Part shown: positions 49,900 to 61,867 of the stretch, one piece after another
Position numbering within the stretch: the first letter of the stretch is position 1
Layout of the letters: every line of letters begins with the position of its first letter
Source of the DNA: Sycon ciliatum
Lineage: Eukaryota; Porifera; Calcarea; Leucosolenida; Sycettidae
Direction: 5' to 3'
Assembly (NCBI RefSeq): GCF_964019385.1
Contig: NC_088645.1
Span: 44,667,529-44,731,528 of the forward strand
DNA length: 64,000 nt
Program-made: the position numbers and the translations under genes
Notes under the pieces: generated by a model
What the model saw: only the letters and a program-made list of their open reading frames with translations
Told to the model about the DNA's origin: nothing
Database searches by the model: none

Positions 49900-51024
49900 C
49901 AAATCTATATTCTCACGAAAGCCAGTGCCCAAAAAGAGATAATAGTGTAAGAAGGGAGAAAAAATGAGCAAGAATTGGGTGGGCAGAGCCTAAGGATTAA
50001 CGACTACTTAAGTGTACGGGCAGGGCTGGTCGCTACAGAGTTGTGCAACAGCAGGGATAGCTGGTATTTGAAGAGCGTACGAGAAGGGATTTCTCGAAGC
50101 TGGGTGGGCAAGCAATTTTAAGGTAATCAAGGGCCTTGTACAGAGGAGAATGGATACAGTGATCAGTCCGCGGAGTTGGCAAGTACCAAGTACGAGAGTG
50201 GACGAAAATTATACGAAGGTTGCACGCTGCTAGCAGTATGCGGCGAGAGTATGTGAGGTGGGGCATAATTGTGGCGTTGTGGCGCAGAGAATGTGCGAAG
50301 AGTATATGTTTAACTTTAAAGTGTGAACATAATGTTGGCCACTTGATGGGATGCAAAAGGTGGGAGTGTTCTAAGTGTGTGTAAAGGGGAAGGTGGAGAC
50401 ATATTCTGGTGGCTTTCCGCTGGAGTCGTTCTAGCCTGTCAAGGGAAATGTGTGACAACGGTGTGAGAGCATTGCTCGCATATGAGAATATAGGTAGGAT
50501 GTATGTCTGATAGATGGTGAGTGTAGACATTAGTGTAAAAAGAATATTGAAAGACTTGAGTGATTTTTCTGTCCAACGGAGGTCATGCTGAAAGATTATT
50601 CCGAGGTGTTTGTGTTTTTGTGCTAAGGTAAGCGGACCATTCCTGTGGGTGATCTGGGGTAGCTGTTCAGGGGGGGGGGGAGGGGGGGGGGGGCGGGGGT
50701 TGTCGTGGTAGAACGGGAGGATGACTGTTTTCTTCGTGTTAACCAGCAGGTGCCATCTTTGAAGCCAGTCTCCAGCTGCTGTGACACTCTGTTGTAGGTT
50801 TCGGGTGCAGTCTTGAAGAGTTCTCGCAATGGAAATCAAAGCGGTGTCACCTGCAAATCGGCTAAATAGGTGGTGCGGGGATTCTCATATGCGCGTGGAA
50901 GGTCTATGGTGTAGATGAGGAATAGAAGCGGCCCAAGAACAGATCCCTGAGGGACGCCGGCAGGGATCACGAGGAAAAGCGATAGGTCGCGATCCACCTG
51001 GACCCTCTGCCGACGCTTCAACAT
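49900..51024 (-). pseudogene. LINE RT fragment, family L
   Basis: The minus strand shows GVPQGSVLGPLLFLIYTIDL (from 50836), then, after a frameshift, the RT box as FAGD instead of FADD, WLQRWHLLVNTKKT, HKHLGIIFQHDLRW and LERLQRKATRICL. The 3' hairpin is degraded. It is truncated on its 5' side and abuts the BEL LTR. A poly-G/C run lies at 50671-50697. Confidence 0.8.
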
Positions 51025-51606
51025 CTACGGTCAGAACCACTCCCATGTAACAACCATCATTGTACAGCCATCATTGTTGTTCGAGTAGACCCCGTAGGTT
51101 ACCGTTTGCTAGGTCGATGTATTGTGTGCTGACCCGGCACATGTGAGCATGATGCTAGTACTGACTAGACACTGTTAGGACCTGTCTAGGCATGCGATTG
51201 TCTGTACCGTAGCATTAATCTAGTACATGCACGGCATGCAATACCTGCCGGATCATATGACGGAACTGGTTTGCTGATTGGCTGTAGGTCTGTTCGCTTT
51301 ATCAGCTGTGCTTTTTTGTTATAGTACCAGTTTCACTTTGGAGAGGAGAGAGTTTTTTTGTCTCTTTGGAAAGGAGTTTTTTTTGTCCTGGAGAGAGGAC
51401 AACAGCAGATTTGGTATGTCCGTGCCAAGGCACGATGATGTGTGCATACTATTAGTCTAGAGGTTTTCGTTCAGTTACGAAGAACAGAAATAAATACAGT
51501 GTTCTTTGGAGTCCAGATTCTGTGACCGAACAACTGGTCCTTCGAGCCGGATCCGAGTCCGAGGCAGTAATCGGAGTCGATGGAAAAAAGAACGAGCGTC
51601 AGGTCG

Positions 51607-53386
51607 ATGAAGGGTAAGCCTCCTTCGCAATATGGAGAGTGGGATAGTGTCTCCCAAGTTTCCAAGAAATCCAGTAAGGAAGCCGAACTGGAACTCGTGG
51701 CCAGGATACGCGAGAGAGAGCAAGCTGCTTAGGAATTAGTCCAGCTGGAGGCTGAGGCGGTCGAAAAGAGATTGAAACTCAACAGAGAGTTGGTGATCAA
51801 GCGATTGGCTGCAGACAGAGCAGCGCTGGAGTTGGAGCTCTCAGAGAAAGGCTCCACCGCGAGCAGCCGCAGGAGTCGGAGAGATGAAAGTGCACGGAGA
51901 CTGTCCCACGCAGGTGTTGGGCAAGGGCTCACGACAGAAGCACTTGTGCGCCATCATCAACTCCTTGAGAAGCTCAAAATTACCAGCGCAGAGTCTGGGA
52001 GAGCAGGGCGCGCCTTCAGCGTGGTGGACGCAGTTGACATCCAGCCGACCAAGCCAAGACAAACACCAGCTGGTAGTCTGCCTCCATGCTTGAGTGCTGT
52101 GGATGTGGAACGAAGAAGTCCCCAGGCCCAGAGCCGGCTACCACAGTCCATTGTCATTGATGGTCTAGTGAGCAGCGACAGCGCTAGCGGCAGTCAAGTA
52201 CATGCAGGTATGTCTGGTATTAGTGCAGTGAATCCTGTGTTGCAGAGTAACAGTTTTGCCCCAGTAGCTGTGGCTAATACTAGTAACAACGCACAATACA
52301 GACCAGGAAAGAGGGTCACTGTGCAGTCCAGCTTTGCACCATTCACCACAACTAGTCTGAAGCCACAACTGCCCCAAGGCCCACAGTATCAGACACCAGC
52401 TAACCAGAAGTATCACCCTGCTGTGACATCTAAAGTGCAGCCAAGTAGCTACACAGTCCAGCAGAAAGTGCCTAGCCAGTTTGGACAGGCCAGAGTAGTG
52501 AGTGCAAGAGGTCAATCAGCCAGACCCACACGCGGCCAGCAGCCAGAATCCTGCAACTACTTTCTACTCACCGTATGTACAGCAGCAAAGTGCACCAGCA
52601 GCTGCACAGAGTCAGTTGGCTACGCAGTATAGTCAGCCAGATGGACAACGTCCATATACATCACCAGCTGCTTACCCTCATGCCGGGACATACAGATCCC
52701 ATTTGAAGCCGTTGAAGCTACCGCAGTTTGACGGAGCGCCGGTGAACTATGTCCCTTGGAGACAGAAATTCATGAGTTTGGTGGGAACAGACCCCCACAC
52801 AACTGAGCACTACAAGATGGCGAGACTGAGAGAGTCACTCGCCGGAGGGAGTGCCGAGGAACTCGTCCAGGACATTATGGACGGAACAGGCGCCTTTCAA
52901 GCAGCATTGGTGGAAATAGAAGCCTGGTATGGCGGTGAGGAGCGACAACTTGAGCGTCACGAGAAAGATATCCTGACTTGGCCCAAGATTGACAACGCTA
53001 AAGCCACCGACAAGCTAAAGCAGTTTGCTCTAAAGCTGCGGAGTACCCTGGTCAACATGAAGTTGTGTGGCATTGCTCCCGGCCGTGAACTGTACCTAGC
53101 AGCAACCCAGAAAATACCACCGACCCTCCTGCTGAGGTATTTTGAGCTGCACGAGGACCGGAACTGCGATGTTTGCAACTTTGCAGACTGGCTACTGAAT
53201 CTGGTTCATATGCTGAGGAAGGTAGAGGAGAGGCAGGCAGAGACCCACAAGACACCCACATCAACGGCAGTGCTGCAGAAGTCACAGAGCCGACACGATC
53301 ATCGACCACATAGAACGTTGGCAACTACAGCAGGAAATGAGACGCCAAAGGCCAGATGCAAGAAGTGCGGAGAGGGCCACGGCTTA
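51607..53386 (+). pseudogene. BEL/Pao Gag
   Basis: The frame starts at ATG 51607, with an in-frame TAG at 51730 and a frameshift near 52540 (frame 51772-52632, then 52502 onward). Features: a coiled coil (RLAADRAALELEL), a Gln/Ser/Pro-rich middle, then the Gag core PLKLPQFDGAPVNYVPWRQKF and a CKKCGEGHGLG knuckle that is split by the DNA transposon at 53387. Dead copy. Confidence 0.8.
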
Positions 53387-54288
53387 GGCCGCGGTCACAC
53401 CGAGCTCGATTCAGCCGTTCAGCCGAAACAAGCGCTTGTTTACGTCACTATTACCATGGAAATGGCTGAAAAATGTCCTACAAGCGACTTTCAGCCGTGG
53501 CTGACTCTCAGCCGTTTTTTTCCAGCTTGTTTCAGCCACAGCTTGTACAAGCGGCTGAAAGCCGAAATTCAAAAAATAATTTGAGTGCGCTTGGAGCTCC
53601 GGAGCACACCATGTAGCTAGTTGACATGATGAACTGATATTGATGTTCTCTCTTGTGTCCGTGGAACCGTGCTATCCCTGTGCCTTTGGTTTTGACCGTG
53701 AGTCTGTCTACCACGGTCTACCCCAACTACACTGTATTCAGTTTGATTTGGATTTTTGTCCGACGACCATGGATTTCTGCCGCTGTGCCTCTAGACTGCT
53801 GCGTAGATTGTTGGAGCTGTGGTTTGAGGCCAAGACAAGGCACCACACTCACGACCGAATTCATGAAGAAAGCCGGGTACGAATGTTGTACATGTGGGAA
53901 GAAGAGAGTGGATTGCAACTGAGTTCCATAACGGCAACCGGCGGGGCAGAAAGCTCGACATCAGGAAACACCACCCGAACCATCGTGTCTATGCACACCG
54001 AACAAATAAAAGAGCACGACTTCGCAATTCAGAATCCGGGCTTCCTTTGCTTCTTCATCAAAACTGAACAGTAGAACAAGTACAGTTTTAGATCGCGAAC
54101 GTTCTGCTCTCCAGTTTCTTGCAAACATTGGTGTGTTTCGAGATATTCAAAATTTGGCGGGTAAGAAAAACAAGCCATTCAAGCTTTGCACTCAAGGTCT
54201 GGTGTGACCGCGTCACAGGGATCACGCAAGCCAGCTGAGCGCCAGCGATAACAAGCCCAAAGTGGCTTGTTTCGGTGTGACCGGGGCC
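53387..54288. mobile_element. 902-bp Harbinger-like non-autonomous transposon
   Basis: Inverted ends GGCCGCGGTCACACCGA and TCGGTGTGACCGGGGCC. TTA occurs on each side (53384-53386 and 54289-54291), and removing the insert plus one TTA restores the Gag frame (GHG, L, ADC). A 3-bp TTA duplication suits PIF/Harbinger. The frame at 53640-54074 shows no transposase motif. Confidence 0.85.
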
Positions 54289-56836
54289 TTAGCTGACTGC
54301 CGGGCATTTGCCACCTTGTCAACAGCAGACAGGTGGAAATTCGTTAAGCTGTTGAATGTGTGTACCTGCTGCCTGCGCGTTGCTGGCCATCGTTCTGCTG
54401 AGTGCAGGAGCAACCCATGTGCTAAGTGCGGTGGAAAACACCATGACATGCTCCACATTGTGAGACAACAGCAGAGCTACAGCAGGAAGACGGACAAAGA
54501 GCCAGCCAGCATGAATCAAAGCAATCGACTGGACAGTCCACAGCGAGGCGGTGGATCACGTGAGAAGCCACAGCGTCCATCCGACACAGCAGCGACGGCC
54601 ACAGCAACCACCTGCACCGCTAACACTGGGGTCCATGTTGCATTCATGACTGTGCCAGTCAAGCTGCAACACCAAGACCAGATGTATGAAGCAGTGGCAC
54701 TAATTGACTCGGCATCATCGACCAGCTATATCAGGGCTGACGTTGCTGAGAGCTTGGGTGTCAGCGGGCCAGATGAGCAGCTCACCACCTCAGTCCTAGG
54801 CGGAACGACAGTAACAGGCCGCCGGCAGAGAGTCAACCTGACCATCCACAGTCATGATGGTGACTACAGCACGGCGTTCCAAGCATGGACCCAGCCCAAC
54901 ATCACAGCTCCGCTACCGGCCGTTGACTGGCATCAGATGAGCTAACAATTCCCCCACCTCCAGCAACTACCGCTACCACAGGTCGACTCGCGGCAGGTAG
55001 ACATCCTGATTGGTATCGATGTCATTGACGTACACCGAGTGCTGGAGGAGGCCACTGGGCGTGCGGGAGAGCCCATTGCACGCCGTCTACCACTCGGCTG
55101 GGTTTGCTTTGGGCCGGTGGACATGCCGACGGGTGCCACATCCGAGTGCACGCTGCGCGCATCTGCAGTATGTGAGCCATTGCTCGATACACTGGTCGCT
55201 AAGTTCTGGGAGGATGACCAGGTGGGCATGCAACCACAATCTGACAAGACGATGGCTGAGATAGAAGCAGAGCACCTCGTGGCTGACAGGATGAAAATCA
55301 CTGATGGTCGTGTCACGACAGGCATCCCTTGGATTCGGCCAGACCACCAGCCACAGCTGCCGCCAAACCGAGCCATGGCAGAGAAGCGGCTGATCAGCCT
55401 CGAGGGATCTCTTCTCAAGAAGCCGGACATCCAAGCAGAGTACGACAGAGTCTTCGAATCATACACCGACAAGGGATATGTGGTCCGCTGTGAGGATAGT
55501 GCCGCCAGAGACGGTGACCAATGGCTACTACCGCACTTTCCTGTCGTGCGCCACGACAAGGCGACCACGAAAGTGAGGGTTGTCTTCGATGCAGCGGCTC
55601 GTCAGCGGGGTGTGTCTCTCAATGATGAGATGTACACTGGTCCGAAACTGCAACATGACCTGATTCACGTCCTACTCAGGTTCTGCCGTGAACCGGTTGC
55701 GATCGTAGGAGACATTGCAGAGATGTTCCTGCAGGTCCAGCTACAACAGAAAGATCGGCGGTACGTACGCTTCTTGTGGCGCAAGTCGACAGACGAGCAA
55801 CCATCCATTTACGAGTTTACTCGGCTCGTGTTCGGACTGAAGACATTGTTCATCGCCTGCCGAGCTCTGAGGGAGGTAGCCGCACAGCATGGGGAACAGT
55901 ACGACTCAGCAGCCCGAGCAGTGGTCAAGGAATCGTTCTACGTTGACGATTTCCTGAACTCACAACCATCAGTACCAGCCGGCATCTCAGTACGGCAGGG
56001 GGTGCAGGACCTGCTCCACATGGGCTCGTTCCACCTGCGGAAATGGCGCAGTAACAGCCGTGACGTGCTCCGTTCTATCCCGGAGGCCGACCGAGCAGCC
56101 GACGCACTGGTGAGCATCGATGATTGCAGCGACGCCGCATCAGCGGCAGTCGTGAAGACACTTGGTGTCGTGTGGGACGCAGCGTCTGACACGTTCAGCT
56201 ATCGCTACAACACACCGGACGACCAGCGGCTGACGAAACGAAGCGTCCTATCCAAGATGGCCAGCATCTATGACCCAAGAGGGCATATTTCGCCGTTTAC
56301 GATAAGGGCTCGACTGCTGTTCCAGGAGGCATGCATTCTCGGCTGTTCCTGGGATGACCGTCTCCCATCAGAGCTGGAGACCAAGTGGCAGAGGTGGTTT
56401 GCAGAACTACCAGATCTAGCTGGGATCAAAGTGCCACGATGCTTCAAAAGCATGGAGCGCCAGGCTGACACCGCGAAGCTCACAGTACATACCTTCACCG
56501 ATGCCTCGGCGCACGCCACTTCAGCTGTCAGTTATGTCCGCGCGGCGTATCCGGATGGCTTTGTGAAGGTCAGCCTTGCATTCGCCAAGGCGCGGGCAAC
56601 CCCAATCAAGAAAGTCACCATCCCTAAGTTGGAGTTGCAAGGTGCAGCACTTGGCCTGCGCACCAGCAAAGTTGTCAGCCAAGCCCTCGCTATTCCTGTT
56701 GCTGAACATGTGTTCTGGACCGATTCCCTCAACGTCGTGTACTGGGTGAGGAGCCATGCCAAGAACTTCACTTCAGATGTCGCCTGCCGGGTCGGTGAGA
56801 TTCAAGCCGACACCAAAGCTAGCCAAGCTGAGGGCA
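54289..56836 (+). pseudogene. BEL/Pao zinc region, protease, RT and RNase H
   Basis: The frame 54262-54945 has CTCCLRVAGHRSAEC, CAKCGGKHHDMLH and an aspartic protease motif ALIDSAS. One TAA at 54943 separates it from 55039-56841 in the same frame. RT landmarks: VVFDAAARQRGVSLND, GDIAEMFLQVQL, catalytic YVDD (residues 301-304 of that frame). RNase H: FTDAS, KLELQGAALGLR, WTDSLNVVYWV. The integrase is lost by truncation. Confidence 0.85.
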
Positions 56837-56839
56837 GTT

Positions 56840-57015
56840 AGAAGCACTATGGGACGAAGATTTCCAGGTGGTCCCTTCTTTTTTTTAGGCTTTTGAAGAG
56901 CAATCAGTGTGCCTAGGCCGAGGTCTAATGGCTGATGGGTTTCGAAGACCCTGTTCAACAGGCGGATCATAGCCTCCAGGAGTTTCTCACCACCATATTT
57001 CAGGAGTTCGGCCAT
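56840..57015 (-). pseudogene. LINE RT N-terminal scrap
   Basis: The minus strand shows ELLKYGGEKLLEAMIRLLNR and GPPGNLRPIVLLTAL, the block before the first RT motif of non-LTR elements. About 60 codons remain, cut at the BEL junction. Confidence 0.75.
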
Positions 57016-57036
57016 TCAGTATCAACTTACTGTGAA

Positions 57037-57115
57037 AGCAGAAATTTTCGGTGGTGTTTTATTTTCGGTAACTTCGGTGCCGACAATTTTTACCGAAAAT
57101 AAAACGCACCGAAAA
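57037..57115. repeat. Small palindromic repeat
   Basis: 'gaaattttcggtg' and 'ttttattttcggtaa' pair with their inverted copies around a short centre. Confidence 0.75.
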
Positions 57116-57238
57116 TTTCGGTACAACCGATACTGTGTACAGAGCTCTTTTGCCCCGTGATCCGCTGCAAAGAAAAGACGGTATGCCTTAAACCGATTCA
57201 AAACAGTACAGATATGATGAGTACAAGGAACAACGTAC

Positions 57239-57592
57239 CAGCACAAACAACACGGTGATGTGCTGCTTCCACAACAAAGTTTTGCTGATATCCATCCCGA
57301 AAGAATAAACCGACAGCTTCTCTGCCATTATAAAGTGTCCACATAAAAACACCTTTGACCTCAAATCTAGGAAAATGATACGTTACAATATGACGAGGCC
57401 AGGGTTGAAGTATGTCGTATAGGCAATGGCCGGTAAGAAGATTCCCATTATATTGCCGAATTGTGGGCAGGTCCATTCCCGATGACTGGCACATCTTACG
57501 GGCTTCAGAGGAATTCACGAGTGCTCCATATCCTTGTCGATAGTAAAGGGTCACATTTTCGCAGCGCACTCGATTGGAATAGCTTTCAGCTC
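57239..57592 (-). CDS. Diverged CTLD-like exon
   Basis: 354 bp, phase 1-1, acceptor TTTCTGCAG, donor GTACGT. The peptide has RCENVTLYYRQGYGALVNSS, ARKMCQSSGMDLPTI (like the A-x-x-x-C...G..LP.I opening of CTLDs), a long middle with FMWTLYNGREAVGLFF, and HHRVVCAG at the end, where CTLDs close with a xxVC. WIG and WND motifs are missing, so carbohydrate binding is unlikely. The assignment rests on size, cysteine layout, phase and neighbours. Confidence 0.6.
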
Positions 57593-58090
57593 CTGCAGAA
57601 ATAAGGACACCATAATGAGTGTCAATATCACAATGTATCAGCGGATTTAATGGAAAAGTATGTTAATGAAGAAGCTATTAAGGGGGCAGGCAGTCTGGTC
57701 GTAAAATCCCTGAAAAATCGAATTTGTTAATTCATATTGTGTGCTACATCAGTTGAAAGAGCATGACCAGCTGCACAATCTCTGAACATTTTGTCTCGAT
57801 CTGACCAGGCATTCAAGAGTTATGGCCGAAAATGTGCCCATGCAAGGAAAGATTTTTTCTTGTACTCTGTCATTTTTTTGCAGCACTGTATTTGAATTTG
57901 AGCAGACCGTGCGCAACTTGTCGTATCATGGAAACACGCGAAAGTGTGCAGAATTTTGCTCCAAGTCCAAAAAATCACGTTTTTTAGCCGTGTATTGGGT
58001 TGCATGACGGCGGATGAAGCCCGCCGCCGTGCAGCAGGACCTTTGCCATCACACTCGTGCCGTTGCAGATATGTGGCTTGATTATTTTTG
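57593..58090. other. Unassigned intronic sequence
   Basis: Nothing recognised apart from a small GC hairpin near 58010-58030. Confidence 0.4.
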
Positions 58091-58470
58091 AATTCTTTAT
58101 TCTCACGATGGCACCATCGCCAATAAGAGATAAATATAATTATGAGAAGGTGAGATTGTGGGTTAAACAGTTGGAAAGTGATTTACATCACTTTGAACTT
58201 TACAAGTATGGGAGAGGGTGAGCGCTGCAGGAGCAGATTGAGTTAATCAGCAGTGAGCAGATTTCTTGTTTGAAAGCAGGTCGGGAAGAGACGTCACGAA
58301 TGCTAGCAGGGAGGGCATTGTAGTATTCTAGGGACTTGTACAGTGGGGAGCCTTTACAGCGATCGGTTTTGGAGGGTGGGAGGTGCCAAGTGCGTGCGTG
58401 TCGAAGGCTGTACTGGGCCATAACTTGTTGCAGTTGACGTTGATTTAGTGACTTAGGCAAGTTTGAGTCG
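58091..58470 (-). pseudogene. LINE 3' end, family L (third copy)
   Basis: HARTWHLPPSKTDRC, SPLYKSLEYYNALP and a LINSICSCSAHPLPYL end, with the same 3' hairpin and AATAAA as at 49.4 kb. Confidence 0.75.
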
Positions 58471-59088
58471 TGTCAAGAAGTCAGGTAGGATTCAGTACTA
58501 GGCAGTAGTGGAACATAAGTGATAGTCTTTGCCGATTTTTGAGGGTATCCTGGATTTGGTGTGCAAGGCTGTGGAAATGGCATCCTGTGGAGGTCCCAGC
58601 ACTGGATGTTGTATGAAAGGTACGACCTCGTAGCATGTGCTTAACCTAAAAAAAATCAAAAGTTGACTTTGGTCTGTGGGAGTCTGTGAGAGAACGCCCA
58701 CTCGTTCCGTTCTGACCGATTCCAGGGCCACGTTGAGGGGCCCTATCCCACCACCCATGGCTTCTTTTGCACATTTTTTAGGTTTGAAACTCTATAGCTG
58801 GAGTTTGGCGTTGTGGAGACTTGTGCATCAGTTCATAGTATTTTTGTCGCTGCAGCTTTCCAGGAAGGTCTAGATCGAGTAAATTGGAGAATGGATACCT
58901 GAGTTATGAACATTTTGGGTGTCGTGTGTTTTCAGTAAAATGATCCATTTTCGCTGGTCGGTAGTGGATAGGTGGCAGCACTATTCCCGTGCAATGGTAA
59001 AAGACTGAATCTCTAGCAAAGGCTTTCATACTTTAAAGTAGACAATGTATCCTAAGCCATGCTGTAACATAGAATATGTGTGACCAAC
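58471..59088. other. Unassigned intronic sequence
   Basis: No recognised feature. Confidence 0.4.
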
Positions 59089-59259
59089 CTCGACAAATAG
59101 GCATTTCAGTTAGCGCTACTTGAGCAGTGCATTGAGCGGTTGCTGGGCCCACCAGTTCATACCCAGTATTGCATTGATACTGCACACTTTCACCAATGTG
59201 GATGGAGGTAACGTTCACGCTGCCAGAAACTGGTGCCGAAACATTGCATTTCACAGCAA
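59089..59259 (-). CDS. CCP (sushi) exon
   Basis: 171 bp, phase 1-1, acceptor TTCTTGCAG, donor GTTGGT. The peptide from VKCNVSAPVSGSVN, through HIGESVQYQCNTGYELVG, to AQCTAQVALTEMPICRG is a textbook CCP: four cysteines, Y.CN.GY.L.G, PxC at the end. The usual Trp before Cys 4 is absent. It is the most upstream exon recognised of the minus-strand gene. Confidence 0.9.
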
Positions 59260-59432
59260 CTGCAAGAAGACAAAGGGAAATTTAGGAAAGTCTCATCAGG
59301 ATTCAATGGCGGAAATACATCTTTCCTTCAGAGAGCATTATTCGTAGATTGACAACACAATAATGTTCAAGCTTCCTGTACACTACTTCCTCCGCAGCAT
59401 CGAAATTGTAGCAGTTTTCCTAGTGACTTGTA

Positions 59433-60165
59433 TATTTGAAACTCGGATGTTGAGCCATAAATAAATGTAAAAGAGAAAAGGACATATGGATACGAGTTTA
59501 GAGTAACTCTCTATCACTGTAACATGATACTATATACAGTCAGAAAGTGCAATAACTAGGCACAAAACTGACAGAGTACTGAGACATTCGACGTCCTGAC
59601 ACCATGAGCCGTCACGAACCATACGGCGAAACATACGTCGTGTGAAACAACTTGTTTTGTAGTCAACTAGTCCATCACAATGTCATGCATGAGGAGTACG
59701 TACTGTAGGAGTTTGGCTTTCGGCTCGTACAATTCGTTTTCGCAAAGCTTCCCTTTCTTTACTTATCTTTGATATTTATGACCCACCCAAGTTGGGTGGT
59801 GTGCTGCTTTGCTGCTTCGAATTGTAGTTAGACCGCTTTGTCAAATATCGTACTGGTCTCGTCATCGTCCAGTAACAATCGACATTCTTTGTTCCGTTGG
59901 GACTGTAGCTTTTGCTCGTTTTCGTTGCGCTTGCCTTCCCCTCTTTGGTCTTTCCATAACCTTGAACCTTCCAAGTTGGAAGGCTGTCGGTTAGCGCTAC
60001 GGAGATGTGTTAAAGTTAGGTGTCAGGACGTCGAATGTCTCAGTACTCTGTCAGTTTTGTGCCTAGTTATTGCACTTTCTGACTGTATACAGTATCATGT
60101 TACAGTGATGGAGAGTTACTCTAAACTCGTATCCATATATCCTTTTCTCTTTGACTTGTATAATT
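59433..60165. mobile_element. Foldback family B, full copy
   Basis: Inverted arms of about 150 bp ('gttgagccataaataaatgt' and 'gtgcctagttattgcacttt' side) enclose about 420 bp. The interior holds a defective hammerhead-like block (59604-59655) lacking CTGATGA. No transposase. Confidence 0.75.
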
Positions 60166-60176
60166 ATTATTAAAAT

Positions 60177-60533
60177 TAATTGAAACACAGGAAAAATTTG
60201 GGCAGCAAGTTTTGCGTTAGAGTTCACCAACTACCCAGATTGGGAACAGTCAAATGTGCACAAGGTAAAGCCAGTCTGACAGGGAGTACTGAGACATTCC
60301 ACGACAAAGGAAGTGAGCTTTGAGCACGAGTCGATAGCGCTAACCAACAGCCTTCTAACTAGGAAGGTTCATGGATATTAGTGATAACTGCTTTTTTTGC
60401 CGTGGAATGTCTCAGTACTCCTTGTCAGTCTGGCGCTGCCTTGTGCCCATTTGAGTCTTCAAAATCTGGTTTATTTCGTGAACTCTAACCCATAACTTGT
60501 GCCCCAAAATTTCCCTTGTTTCCACATTTAATA
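60177..60533. repeat. Foldback family C
   Basis: Arms of about 125 bp, from 'ggaaaaatttgggcagcaag' to 'gagtactgagacattccac', are repeated in inverse at 60405-60533. Confidence 0.7.
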
Positions 60534-61860
60534 TTTTCCTTGCCTCACCATCTAAGTACTGATGTGTAAATAGTTACAGATAACATTGGAAGCTACAACA
60601 AACGAGAATTATTGCACAAGATGATTGCCTGAAGTCTAGAATAACGTCCCAGGACTACACTCTGTCGGACTGAGAGATTCACGTGGAGCTGAAGGCATCG
60701 TTGCTGATATTAATGGACAAAACAATATCGTTCCGAACAATCAAGTTCCAGGAAGGTTGAAATTTGGTCGCGCCTAGCCTCACACACTTTGAATTTCTCC
60801 ACAGGACACGAGCTCCTACGCATGGCGCCTGCTCTGGCTGATTAATCATGAGCAGATGTTTCTACCATCATCCAAAAGGCTAATCCCATTTCCTCGAGCG
60901 AACCCACCAATGTCGCCAAGCGATTTTCAGGCATTCTGCTTGATACAAATTTCCAGTCCCTCTCTAGCCCCAACAATGTCCTTGACATTCTACTTCATCA
61001 ACAACTCAGTACATTTGCAAAGAATACAAGATCATTGCGAGATCTGCGCTGGCTGCGGAACTACCTCTGTCTTGAAATGACCTTTTTTAGCCGTAACATG
61101 CCCAGTGCACTTCATTGAATTTAGCTGTGTAAGTTTGGTTGCTGCTGATGGAATAAAAGGCATGAGTTTTTTTAGTGATGGCTATGAATCAGAGCGGCCA
61201 CGTTGTCCGACAGGCTGTTGTAAAATGATGCGTTGTTTTTCTGTGTGATGGCATTCCCCAAACTGTCTCGTCTAGTCGCGTGCATGTGTAATTATGAGCA
61301 TGCGCGATTTTGTAGTTGAGAGTCCTTTTGTCAGTCTTCTTGTTCGTCTCTGTCAGAGCAGTTTGCTTTTCCGTCTTGTCAATATAAATGCTGTAACAAA
61401 CAAGTCTTGTCCTTTGTGTCCTGCGGCCTGGGTAACGGAATGGCTGTGATTCCATAACAAGGCCAAAACATCATACCAGGCACTGATGTCAGCAACTTAC
61501 ATCTCCTACATCAAGAACAAGAAGCCACGCGGACGCCCCCCCCCCCCCCCCCCACCCCCCACCCCCCTCCTCGTGTTGCATCGACAATGTCCGAAAAGAT
61601 CTCGAGGCGTCAAACTTACCATCAGGAACGCCCAGACCCAAGCCCATGCAAACAGTGGCAAGAAACTGTCAACGGATCAGCGGCGTAGCAGCCGCACCGG
61701 CCGGTCCGGCTTTGGCCGGACCATTTGTTGCGCCCGACCACGTTTTTTTAAGGCCCTGCAAGGATGCTTGGCATGCATCAGTGGGTTGTACGACTCCGTA
61801 GCCTGCCCAAGGGAGTCCTACAAGTGCACAGTACATACATGCACGGTTACCTAGTGTAGC
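60534..61860. other. Unassigned sequence with poly-C tract
   Basis: A C-run at about 61528-61566 lies in an open frame (61486-61854) with KKPRGRPPPP, AT-hook-like but probably chance. Nothing else is recognised. Confidence 0.4.
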
Positions 61861-61867
61861 TGTATGG

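Larger units (their letters stand above)
51046..56836 (+). mobile_element. BEL/Pao retrotransposon, 3' truncated
   Basis: The presumed left LTR is 51046-51533, followed by the primer-binding-type CTGGTCCTTCGAGCCGGAT characteristic of this superfamily. Gag, protease, RT and RNase H follow. The sequence stops abruptly at about 56836 before the integrase, where an unrelated LINE fragment in inverse orientation begins. No right LTR is present, so the left boundary cannot be checked. Confidence 0.8.

Noticed and set aside
53640..54074. Open frame of 144 codons as a transposase
   Set aside because: No catalytic motif of Harbinger or another transposase is visible, and its host element is only 0.9 kb.
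61486..61854. AT-hook protein (PRGRPPPP)
   Set aside because: The proline run comes from a poly-C tract, and the rest has no recognisable domain or splice evidence.
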